Below are positions 7,647 through 14,674 of a DNA stretch of 33,452 nucleotides, in pieces. The notes under the pieces are model-generated. The model made no database searches and was not told the origin of the DNA. It saw nothing but the letters and a program-made list of their open reading frames with translations. The DNA lies in NCBI RefSeq assembly GCF_000011085.1, contig NC_006390.1:1-33452 (forward strand). The letters are read 5' to 3'. This DNA comes from Haloarcula marismortui ATCC 43049. GTDB taxonomy: Archaea > Halobacteriota > Halobacteria > Halobacteriales > Haloarculaceae. How positions within the stretch are numbered: position 1 is the stretch's first letter; every line of letters starts with the position of its first letter. Position numbers and translations under genes: made by a program.

Positions 7647-8410
7647 GGCGCCACCTCTTCACCAATCTCGGCATACACAGCCGCCATATCGACATCTTCG
7701 GCGTCGTCAGCGAACACTGACCCACCGCTCTTTACCGCACGCTTCAGGGCTGCTCGGGAACGGATGATCCATACCGGTACACGACCTTCGAACCGGTCCT
7801 CGTACCAGTCAATGCTGGATTGCTGCTCGTTATCTAGTGGGTAGCTGACGTTCGAAACGATGACTCCGAGGATGTCGATTGCGGCTCCATAGTTGTCTTC
7901 GAGAGTATCGAGTTGGCGGAGCAAGTGCGTCAGCGCCAGCTGACTGGATTCGTCGGCTTCGACCGGGACGAGAAGATTCTCCGCAGCGAGGACAACGTTG
8001 TCGTTCAGCGGTCCGAGACTTGGTGGGGAGTCGATGACCATGACGTCCCAATCATCGACACTCTCGAGAACGTCGCTGAGTCGGAGCCTGGGGCGCATTC
8101 CGGAGCCGATGAGTTCCTGCTCCAAGTGGAACATATCGATGTTTGCGGGGAGCAAGTCGTATTCGTCGTGTGTGACGACGAGGTTCCGGATATCGTAGTC
8201 AGACGGCGAGTTCAAAGCGTCTGCGAAGTTCGGTGAGTCAGCCTTGTACGCCTCTTTGAAACCGAGACGGTGGGTGAGATACCCCTGTGGGTCCATGTCG
8301 ATGGCCAGGACATCCAGGCCGCGATCGGCGAGCCCGCCGGCAACGTTGATCGTGTTCGTCGTTTTCGACACGCCCCCTTTCTGGTTCGTGATTCCGATTC
8401 GTTTCGTCAT
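7643..8410 (-). CDS. parA: ParA-family partition ATPase
   Basis: This ATPase drives segregation of a low-copy replicon. From ATG 8410 the protein is 255 residues and opens MTKRIGITNQKGGVSKTTN, which holds the deviant Walker A motif KGGVSKTT (residues 11-18). It continues with VLAIDMDPQGYLT (Walker A' region) and DVMVIDSPPSLGP (Walker B). There is no N-terminal helix-turn-helix, so it is the small type Ib-like or Soj-like kind. An in-frame ATG at 8446 would add 12 residues (NSQTSQNDRND), probably untranslated. It overlaps its partner by four bases. The next gene, a pilin, is divergent and unrelated. Confidence 0.9.
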   Translation of the reverse strand: MTKRIGITNQKGGVSKTTNTINVAGGLADRGLDVLAIDMDPQGYLTHRLGFKEAYKADSPNFADALNSPSDYDIRNLVVTHDEYDLLPANIDMFHLEQELIGSGMRPRLRLSDVLESVDDWDVMVIDSPPSLGPLNDNVVLAAENLLVPVEADESSQLALTHLLRQLDTLEDNYGAAIDILGVIVSNVSYPLDNEQQSSIDWYEDRFEGRVPVWIIRSRAALKRAVKSGGSVFADDAEDVDMAAVYAEIGEEVAP

Positions 8411-8421
8411 GTCGTTCCTAT

Positions 8422-8434
8422 CGTTCTGTGAAGT
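8422..8434. repeat. 13-bp repeat, second copy, at the parA start
   Basis: This is the second copy of CGTTCTGTGAAGT (see 7520-7532), located just upstream of the preferred parA start codon. That position would suit autoregulatory binding by the ParA/partner complex. Confidence 0.35.
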
Positions 8435-8541
8435 CTGTGAGTTCAAATAACTACGTCAGACATAGGACAGGGACCATGGAATCACGAGCTTCGACGTCTG
8501 GGTTCCAGAAAGCCGACGCACGCACCGTCCCTGAGTGTGAA

Positions 8542-8551
8542 GTATTTTTAC
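8542..8551 (+). promoter_or_regulatory. TATA-like element for the pilin gene
   Basis: A TATTTTTACT stretch lies about 30 bases before the pilin ATG at 8575. This is the spacing expected for a leaderless haloarchaeal transcript starting at or near the start codon. Confidence 0.4.
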
Positions 8552-8574
8552 TAAACGAGGGGTTGTATATTGTA

Positions 8575-9090
8575 ATGCACCTGAAACAGTTGTTGTGCAC
8601 TGATGACGACGCAGTTTCGCCAGTCATCGGGGTTGTGCTCATGGTCGCAGTTACCGTGATCCTCGCGGCTGTCATTGCAACGTTTGTATTAGGAGTAGGC
8701 GATAGCGTCAATGACACTGCGCCACAGGCAAGCTTCAATTTCAATTATGAGCAGAATGGCGGGGGCTCAGATGAGCTTGCAATCACCCACAATGCGGGGG
8801 ACGCCATTGCGGGCGAGAATCTCAATGTCACCTCTACCGGTGCTGCAACTGAAGATGATGACAGCGCAAGTATTGGTACCGATGTGTTCACTGGCACAAT
8901 AGACGCAGGAACAACAGCGACTATCAACAATACGACCTTCAAAAGAGACTCTGACAACAAGGTCCTTAGCAGCGCTGGTGGACCAGACTCACGGCTCAAT
9001 CTCTCTGCCGCGACTGTCAGGGTCGTTTACATTGATACCAGTAGTGATAGTTCCGCAACGCTTGGACGCTGGGAAGGTCCCGATGTCTGA
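8575..9090 (+). CDS. archaeal type IV pilin (PilA-like)
   Basis: This 171-residue pilin precursor has a short charged leader, then DDDAVSPVIGVVLMVAVTVI and a further hydrophobic run to about residue 42. This is the haloarchaeal PilA H-domain, and the prepilin peptidase PibD would cut just before VSPVIG (between A13 and V14). The remainder is an acidic, Thr/Asn-rich exported domain with several N-x-S/T sites that could be glycosylated. Such pilins build adhesion pili and are assembled by PilB/PilC, neither of which is present here. The frame is open to 8428, but the leader fixes ATG 8575. Confidence 0.9.
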   Translation: MHLKQLLCTDDDAVSPVIGVVLMVAVTVILAAVIATFVLGVGDSVNDTAPQASFNFNYEQNGGGSDELAITHNAGDAIAGENLNVTSTGAATEDDDSASIGTDVFTGTIDAGTTATINNTTFKRDSDNKVLSSAGGPDSRLNLSAATVRVVYIDTSSDSSATLGRWEGPDV

Positions 9091-9463
9091 CTGAGCTACC
9101 GGAGTCTTGATTCGTGATACTACTGTCTGCATATTACACTGGATTATGCGTATACCACGGCAGTAGGCTGTACTAATGCTGATGGATGACACGGGCCCAC
9201 TGATTGGTATATAATACGCTCTGTGTCGGTATCAGGTAGACCGTGACAAAGTGGATTGAGAGAGTGCTGACACGCAGTGGAACAGGGTGATGTCGGTTGG
9301 GGCTTCTTGCGCGTCAACTCCAGAGTCCGCCGTCAGCACTCAAGCTGGCGATGACGAGGGCAATCAATGTTGATAGATCCATCTATCGCTTGATCCTACT
9401 GATGTCAGCTGTGGGGTCGATATCGAATGGGTCCTGTGCCTTCTCAGCTACACCTGCTGCAGT
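9091..9463. other. convergent intergenic region
   Basis: This gap separates the pilin from the convergent ParB-like gene. I see no credible gene here. The open frames that run into it are antisense to the ParB-like gene and have atypical composition. Confidence 0.4.
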
Positions 9464-10045
9464 TCAGTCACTTTCACTGTTGGCATCGTCAGAACTGTCT
9501 TGCGCCTCGGCTTCTGGGCCATCTTCGGAATCGTTCGCGTCATCGGAAGTGTTGTTGAGTTGACTCCGGTGGGCGACGGCGAACAACTCGGCGGCTTGGT
9601 CGTCGGTCACATCGATGACTTCGACGGGATGGTGGTCGAGACCAGCGACACGAGCGGCCTTGATGCGTTTGTGGCCGTTGATGATCGTCCCATCCTCTCG
9701 CACGACGGGGAAGCTCTTGGCGTACTGGTTGCGGTAGCAAGACCGGATTATGCTATCCTTCGGTTCGAAATCGAGATCGTGGTCGGGGAATGGCTGGAGT
9801 TCGTTGACATCCCACCATTCGACCCGTTTCTGTGGTTTGATGACCTCAACGATATCTGGCGTGCGAATGAAGACGCTGCCGAGTTCCTCTGTGTTGTCGA
9901 CGGTCACAGTGTGCATTACGACACTGCCTCGGCTGTGGTGAACACGTTCGACCCATCCCTCGTATGTTCGCCCCTCTGTGACGACACGGGCGTACTTGCC
10001 CTGTAAGGCCCTGTCCATCGAGTCATGAAACGGGTTGTTGGTCAT
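9464..10045 (-). CDS. ParB/Srx-fold nuclease-like protein
   Basis: This 193-residue protein has a short beta-barrel-like N-terminus (KYARVVTEGRTYEGWVERVH to about residue 65). The ParB N-terminal fold follows: WWDVNELQPFPDHDLDFEP, then FPVVREDGTIINGHKRIKAA with the GHKR motif (ParB box II, usually GHRR), and then VPV-like HHPVEVIDVTDD. The tail of about 30 residues is acidic and disordered. No helix-turn-helix is visible, so this is not a full centromere-binding ParB. Related haloarchaeal proteins occur on plasmids and viruses and could bind CTP or act as regulators or nucleases. It lies 1.1 kb from ParA and in the same direction, but is not in its operon. Confidence 0.75.
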   Translation of the reverse strand: MTNNPFHDSMDRALQGKYARVVTEGRTYEGWVERVHHSRGSVVMHTVTVDNTEELGSVFIRTPDIVEVIKPQKRVEWWDVNELQPFPDHDLDFEPKDSIIRSCYRNQYAKSFPVVREDGTIINGHKRIKAARVAGLDHHPVEVIDVTDDQAAELFAVAHRSQLNNTSDDANDSEDGPEAEAQDSSDDANSESD

Positions 10046-10115
10046 TCTTGGAGTGGCTATGTGCTCTTCTCGAAGTAGCTCAGAAATCGGTTCACATCAC
10101 TGCACAGTCCGCTTA

Positions 10116-10256
10116 GAAGCATACTTTTTGTGGCGGCGACTGAACGTATAAACTACCCACCTTCTCGTTGAACCGTCTAAACCACTACCCTTCTGCTGCC
10201 GAAACCGATTCATTCCCAATTATCAGTTGATGTGACTGACTGACAAAAAGTGCTTC
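10116..10256. repeat. small MITE-like inverted-repeat element
   Basis: GAAGCATACTTTTTGT (10116-10131) and ACAAAAAGTGCTTC (10243-10256) are inverted repeats matching over 14 bases apart from a two-base insertion. They bound about 110 bases of non-coding sequence. The element is upstream of the ParB-like gene. No clear target-site duplication is seen. It may be a decayed miniature transposable element or a long-range regulatory repeat. Confidence 0.4.
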
Positions 10257-10266
10257 CAGCAGCATA

Positions 10267-10623
10267 CTAGTCATTGAATTCCCTTTTCACATAGTGGAGC
10301 AGATTATCCGCTGCAAATGTGGGAATGAAGTCCTGTAGTAGTGTATCCCGCTCCACGTTTCTACCCTCAGAGACATCCCCTTCAATCGTGTTGAGACGGA
10401 TGGCTTCTTTCTCTATGACGGGAGAAATATCCACTTTCGGAGTTGCCTCTCTCGTCTCTCCTGTTTCTAAATCTTTCATCCAAAGCGTCCATCGCAAACC
10501 GTCGGTCCCGATACCGACTAAGTATCGTTGGTCGACGTCGCGTAGATACTTGCAAGAAGTATCCTCTTCAAGATACTCTCTGATATCATCGGTAGCCTTC
10601 TGCAGCGTGTCATATAATACGTC
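10267..10623 (-). pseudogene. 5'-truncated gene fragment
   Basis: A coding-like frame runs from 10623 to the stop at 10267 and reads DVLYDTLQKATDDIREYLEE and so on to LLHYVKREFND. It has no ATG or GTG near its upstream end, and stops (TGA at 10624-10626, TAG at 10633-10635) close it. The first usable start is a TTG at 10497, which would discard 42 coding-looking residues. The fragment is therefore probably the remains of a longer gene that lost its beginning, perhaps with a frameshift. The family is not recognised. Confidence 0.5.
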
Positions 10624-10773
10624 TCACGCTCTCTAACTGTCGTTTAGACAGCCCTGACCTCGCGCTTAACTCCGTGGTTTCGCCATTCACTAGTTCTATT
10701 CAACATAGAAGGTGTGAATTATATTTGTTGAGAACTATTGTATGACAGTCTCTCCAGAGCTACGTACTCCATC

Positions 10774-11718
10774 CTACGCCTGAGAGACAGTTCCACCGGC
10801 GTCGACAGACCCTTTTATCTGTTCCTTCTTACCGAGAGAAACGTCTCCATCGGCGTTGACAGACCCTTTTATTTGTGCCTTCTTACCGAGTGAAACGTTT
10901 CCATCGGCGTTGACAGACCCTTTTATTTGTGCCTTCTTACCGAGTGAAACGTTTCCATCGGCGTTGACAGACCCTTTTATTTGTGCCTTCTTACCGAGTG
11001 AAACGTTTCCATCGGCGTTGACAGACCCTTTTATTTGTGCCTTCTTACCGAGTGAAACGTTTCCACCAGCCTCCACAGACTGCTTGACTTTCGCTTTTGA
11101 ATTAAGAACCACGCAGCCGACGGCATTAATATGGTTGTGAACTATTACGTTTGACAACAGCTCCACAGTCTTGCCTTCGTCAATGGTCTCTTCAGTATCT
11201 TCTTGAATTACCAGACGTGGGCCGGCACAAGGATTAGTTACCTCAACTGGTGTCGACCGTGACAGCGATACGCTAAAGTCTCCGGTCGCTGTGTCAACGG
11301 CCTCTAAAGTGAACTCAATCTGGTCGGGTTGTTTTGCTGGGTTCACATCGACAGTGAACTTGGCTTCTCTTTCGGAGGGAATCGGCTGCTGTTGGGTGTC
11401 GGTAGGAATCGTAACGCCGTCGATATCTTCGGTAAGACTAATATCAACACGCAACCGCTCTGTTGTGTTGTTCGTTACTGTGACGAGTGGGCTCCCAATA
11501 GTTGCCTCAACCGGCTTCTCGACATCAACTCCAACGAGCGCAGACGTATCATCAGCGGTGTCGATATTGGTCTCTCGTTTAGCAGCCACATTCGAGAAGG
11601 CCCCCGTAACATGGATACTCGCTCCGCTGAGGCCACCGCCCACAAGCGACAGGAGTAATCTTCGTCGACTCAGGAGGCTACTTGACTCGCCTCGACTCCG
11701 GTTTCGGTGTTTAGACAT
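10774..11718 (-). CDS. exported TasA-like protein with bactofilin-like beta-helix repeats
   Basis: This is a 314-residue protein with a twin-arginine signal (SRRRLLLS at residues 17-24, hydrophobic to about 36). Then comes TGAFSNVAAKRETNIDTADD, which matches the start of the DUF1102-type proteins at 13082 and 13858. After this TasA-like beta domain (to about residue 165) there is a beta-helix part. It has two degenerate rungs (about 184-219) and then five 18-residue rungs (220-309) of the pattern [N/D]VSLGKK-x-QIKGSV-x-A-x-G. Four of these are identical, and the fifth has three changes. The rungs resemble bactofilin polymer-forming repeats. I infer a surface or fibre protein. The identical repeats point to recent expansion. 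This fusion is unusual to my knowledge. Confidence 0.75.
   Translation of the reverse strand: MSKHRNRSRGESSSLLSRRRLLLSLVGGGLSGASIHVTGAFSNVAAKRETNIDTADDTSALVGVDVEKPVEATIGSPLVTVTNNTTERLRVDISLTEDIDGVTIPTDTQQQPIPSEREAKFTVDVNPAKQPDQIEFTLEAVDTATGDFSVSLSRSTPVEVTNPCAGPRLVIQEDTEETIDEGKTVELLSNVIVHNHINAVGCVVLNSKAKVKQSVEAGGNVSLGKKAQIKGSVNADGNVSLGKKAQIKGSVNADGNVSLGKKAQIKGSVNADGNVSLGKKAQIKGSVNADGDVSLGKKEQIKGSVDAGGTVSQA
10792..11061 (-). repeat. five tandem 54-bp repeats
   Basis: The 54-base unit recurs with exact period; the marker AGACCC occurs at 10807, 10861, 10915, 10969 and 11023. The inner copies are nearly identical even at third codon positions, so the array has been expanded or homogenised recently. 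It encodes the 18-residue beta-helix rungs of the exported protein. Confidence 0.95.
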
Positions 11719-11884
11719 GGAAGTGCGCTAGTGTCCGGTACAGCAATAATTTCAATCCGGAGGAATATAACATCTCTTGTCTTCTGGAAGGTGTATAATA
11801 GTTTTCTGACATAAACAGTATTCAAGAGAATACTGGTTGAGTAGTTCAGGTCGAGCAATGCTCTGCTGCAGTAACGTAGCAGTG

Positions 11885-13003
11885 CTATCTAATGGTTGGT
11901 ACATCGAGATCCGGGACCAGTCGATACCCAGTCACTGTACCGACGGCGGTAGAAACCGTGAGCGCCGTGACTAACTGCGAAACCGGGCCGAGACCAGCGC
12001 TTGAAGCCGCTGATACGGCAAGCACTGTGAACACGAGCGCGGTAAGGCCGATTATCGCTTCCCGGACGGCGACACGGCGGAATCGGCGACGGCGGTCGCT
12101 TGGGTGCGTCTGGAGCACCGGGAGGACACTATGATATCGCGTTTGCACAAGGTAGTTCGTCACTACAGCGAGCAAGCCAGCGACGGTCGTCCATAGTCCC
12201 CAGCCAATACCAAATATCGGATCAAACTTGAGCGAAAATCCGCTCGGTTCTGCCGACTGCTGGTCTCCGGGTGACGGCGACACAGGTTCGGCCCCACCGC
12301 CAGCCACGGCTTCCGCCTCGTCCTGGGTGTCAACAGGCGTTACGGCCGGTTCATCGGTCGATATATCGACCTCAGTACCACCGCCACCGCCCCCGCTGGC
12401 AGGCGTTTCAGTCGGGTCATCCGCCGGCGTCACAGTCCCGGGGCTGACACCGCCCCCGCCGCCCACACTGCCGCCACCGCCTCCACCACCGCCGCCTCCG
12501 CCAGTACTTGGCTCGGCATCTGGAATTTCCATTGTGTAAGTCACTGTCTCCGAAAGAGACGCCGGGCTGTCAGCCGTTGTTGTCACAGCAAACCCGAGCG
12601 TTGCTTGTTCGTCTGGATCGAGGGTAAGTGTATTATTCGCTTCATCAACCGACTCGCGTGCGCCTGTGTCTGTGCTTCTGTAGATATCCAGCCACACACT
12701 ATCGTGTTCAATCCGTATCGTCGCTGGTTCGTCACTACCGGTAACGCCCCCAAAACCGACGACAAACACATTGTCGAATACGGCCTTTGTACCGGAAATG
12801 ACATCAACAGAGAGACGAAGCTCGCCGTTGCTGTCGAAGGATGCATAGCGATCACCATTGGGCGTGTCAGCCGGAGCCAGTGCAACCCCAGTGTCTTCCG
12901 CTGGAGCGAGATCATCAACTGGTCCTGAAAGTGGGACTGCGGCCGTAGAAATGACTGTTCCGCAGACGATGAGCGCGAACCCAAGAGCAACGTACCATTT
13001 CAT
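11885..13003 (-). CDS. membrane-anchored DUF1102-type protein
   Basis: This 372-residue protein starts with a hydrophobic signal or anchor (MKWYVALGFALIVCGTVIST). An outer beta domain follows at about residues 35-160 (NGELRLSVDV, PATIRIEHDSVWLDIY, ETVTYTMEI). Next is a Gly-rich linker with an 11-Gly run and a Thr/Pro/Asp-rich stretch (about 166-250), and then three predicted membrane helices in the C-terminal third (about 265-290, 315-342, 347-366). The basic loop SDRRRRFRRVAVRE between the helices suggests a cytoplasmic side. It follows the TasA-like gene at 13082 in the same direction, with 78 bases between. It could anchor or nucleate that fibre. Function is inferred. Confidence 0.72.
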   Translation of the reverse strand: MKWYVALGFALIVCGTVISTAAVPLSGPVDDLAPAEDTGVALAPADTPNGDRYASFDSNGELRLSVDVISGTKAVFDNVFVVGFGGVTGSDEPATIRIEHDSVWLDIYRSTDTGARESVDEANNTLTLDPDEQATLGFAVTTTADSPASLSETVTYTMEIPDAEPSTGGGGGGGGGGGSVGGGGGVSPGTVTPADDPTETPASGGGGGGTEVDISTDEPAVTPVDTQDEAEAVAGGGAEPVSPSPGDQQSAEPSGFSLKFDPIFGIGWGLWTTVAGLLAVVTNYLVQTRYHSVLPVLQTHPSDRRRRFRRVAVREAIIGLTALVFTVLAVSAASSAGLGPVSQLVTALTVSTAVGTVTGYRLVPDLDVPTIR

Positions 13004-13050
13004 ATTATAGCTGAGAGAGACGACTTACGCAGACAATGCCAATGCCGGTC

Positions 13051-13074
13051 TCCACCTGCTACTCATCAGGTGGA
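13051..13074 (-). terminator. hairpin between two exported-protein genes
   Basis: TCCACCTG and CAGGTGGA form a perfect 8-bp stem with an 8-base loop, just after the stop codon of the 13082 gene and before the next gene. It may reduce read-through or protect the upstream transcript, so that the small subunit is made in excess over the membrane protein. Confidence 0.45.
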
Positions 13075-13081
13075 CTGCCGA

Positions 13082-13684
13082 CTATGAACTATTGTAGTCC
13101 TCTTGGCGTGCTGCGAAAACGATTGAGTCTATATCACCGATTTCTGCGCCAGTGTGGTTCTGGAGATCGACGACAATTGTAAGCGTAACAGAAGCACCAT
13201 CGGCTAAGTTAACAGCGTTGTTGCCTTCGCTACCGACGATTGAACTCCCGCTTTGGCCTGTTTTAATATCTAGTGCACTTCCGACAAGGTCTTTTCCCGA
13301 TGTGTCTCCATCGTACTCGGTCTTACTGGAATCTACTGAAAGACCGACATTCTTGTTGCTGTCATTAGTGACTTTAAGTGCATTCTTGAATGTGGTCGTC
13401 GCCTTTTCATTGAGATCGGTCTGTTTGAGTTTGATTACGGACGTGTCTGCTCCGTCTGGAGAGTCCGTAACAATAATGCCGTTCTTATCTTCAGGGGTAC
13501 CACCATCAGCATCACTCAGCTTATTCGCTTCAAAACTCAACAGCGCTGTTGAATCATCAGAGGTCTGAACATTAACTGACCGGGTCGCCTCGACCGAGGA
13601 GAACGCACCGGAGCCAAACACGCCACCAACAGTCGTACTGAGCGACCCAAGTCCGAGCAGGACATTTCGTCGAGTTACTCGCAT
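13082..13684 (-). CDS. TasA/camelysin-like DUF1102-type exported protein
   Basis: This 200-residue protein opens with TRRNVLLGLGSLS, a likely Tat signal, then SGAFSSVEATRSVNVQTSDD. That is the conserved start of haloarchaeal DUF1102 proteins, which appear to share the fold of TasA, camelysin and the archaeal bundling-pilus subunit AbpA. The mature part is beta-rich with conserved segments TTTFKNALKVTNDSNKNVGL and SVTLTIVVDLQNHTG. In TasA-like fibres the N-terminal strand is donated to the neighbouring subunit. It shares a divergent, mirror-symmetric promoter region with the paralogue at 13858. Filament formation is inferred by homology, and no sipW-like signal peptidase gene is present in the window. 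Confidence 0.8.
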   Translation of the reverse strand: MRVTRRNVLLGLGSLSTTVGGVFGSGAFSSVEATRSVNVQTSDDSTALLSFEANKLSDADGGTPEDKNGIIVTDSPDGADTSVIKLKQTDLNEKATTTFKNALKVTNDSNKNVGLSVDSSKTEYDGDTSGKDLVGSALDIKTGQSGSSIVGSEGNNAVNLADGASVTLTIVVDLQNHTGAEIGDIDSIVFAARQEDYNSS

Positions 13685-13714
13685 TTGTTATGCGATACAA
13701 TGCTAGCCCACCAG

Positions 13715-13801
13715 TTACTATTGGCGTGCTTGAGCGGGGTTAAGGGTGCCCATTAATTCGTCAAGCACGGCTTTATCCCGGCTCAAGCAACCCAATAGTA
13801 A
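13715..13801. promoter_or_regulatory. mirror-image divergent promoter region
   Basis: The left arm, starting TTACTATTGG at 13715, and the reverse complement of the right arm ending at 13801 match at 25 of 29 positions. Three TCAAGCA-type boxes occur (one in the left arm on the minus strand, then at 13761 and 13783). A TTTATCC stretch at about 13772 is a plausible TATA element for the plus-strand gene. The symmetry means the two divergent TasA-like genes probably share one regulator and are expressed together. Confidence 0.6.
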
Positions 13802-13857
13802 GTCCCCGGACCCTGTTACAAGTGGTACGGCACGCATAACGTGCTGACTAACGAACT

Positions 13858-14577
13858 ATGAATCGCAGAAACGTACTTACGGGACTTGGTGGATTGGCAA
13901 TTAGTGGTGGTGCACTCTTTGGCACAGGCGCATTCACGAGTGTCAGTGCAACACGCTCAGTTGAAGTGAACGTCTTCGGCGACAGTGGCGGGACAACGGG
14001 TCTCGTTGACGATGCAAACAGCGATGAGGAAGAGAATATCGCAGAGACAATCACTGGAGGTAGTGGTGAGGATGAAACTGGTGGCGCTGTTGATGTGCTT
14101 ATCAATACAGCGAACAAGTCCATCTCTGTCGCAGGACCGGACGGAGGGGATGTCAGCGCAACTAATCTGTTCCCGTCTGCCGCTAGCATTTACGGCGATG
14201 CTATCGATACCGAGTACGTGAGCCTTGTTGCCAACGACGTGACAATCGTTTTCGGCGACGAGCAAGGGCTCCCACCGAGTAGCTCAGTTGGGTTCAGCAA
14301 CCTGTTTGCGTTCGTGCCAAACACAAATGGTACTGAGTTCGACGTTCGCTTCGAGAGCGATACGGCAGCTAATGCAAGCCTCCTCACAGAGATAGGAGGA
14401 ACAGGTCTTAACAGTGATGATGACACGAGTAATGATCCAAGCTTCACCATTAGTGGTGTGTCCAAACCTAATGGTCAATCAGCCATAGAGTCGGGAGATA
14501 TCACAGAACAGCCTGCTAGCGTCGACACCACAACGTCAGATAACACTAGTCAGACGCTCGATATAACTATCGAATAA
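13858..14577 (+). CDS. TasA/camelysin-like DUF1102-type exported protein
   Basis: This 239-residue paralogue of the 13082 product has a Tat-like signal NRRNVLTGLGGLAI (residues 2-15) and the conserved join GTGAFTSVSATRSVEVNVFGD. The mature domain contains TEYVSLVANDVTIVFGDEQG, VGFSNLFAFVPNTNGTEFD and VRFESD. A Thr/Ser-rich tail follows (TTTSDNTSQTLDITIE). It is longer than its partner by inserted acidic loops. It is transcribed away from 13082 through a symmetric promoter region, and converges on the 14675 gene. Likely role: a subunit or minor component of the same surface fibre. This is inference. Confidence 0.8.
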   Translation: MNRRNVLTGLGGLAISGGALFGTGAFTSVSATRSVEVNVFGDSGGTTGLVDDANSDEEENIAETITGGSGEDETGGAVDVLINTANKSISVAGPDGGDVSATNLFPSAASIYGDAIDTEYVSLVANDVTIVFGDEQGLPPSSSVGFSNLFAFVPNTNGTEFDVRFESDTAANASLLTEIGGTGLNSDDDTSNDPSFTISGVSKPNGQSAIESGDITEQPASVDTTTSDNTSQTLDITIE

Positions 14578-14595
14578 CTGTCATCGTAAGGACAG
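14578..14595 (+). terminator. weak hairpin after the TasA-like gene
   Basis: CTGTC (14578-14582) and GACAG (14591-14595) could pair as a 5-bp hairpin directly after the stop codon, between convergent genes. No strong T run follows. Confidence 0.25.
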
Positions 14596-14674
14596 TCTGT
14601 CAGTTTACGGCTCAATCAAAAGCATATGCAGTTCTTTGGTGAAAATAGGGACATCCAGAGCGTCAGATTCGCGT

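Noticed and set aside
10319-11140. Plus-strand frames opposite the truncated gene and the beta-helix repeat gene
   Set aside because: They mirror the minus-strand coding frames; the regular DPFICAFLPSETFPSALT pattern is just the antisense of the 54-bp repeat.
12228-12539. Proline-rich plus-strand frame
   Set aside because: It is the antisense of the Gly-rich linker in the 11885 gene.
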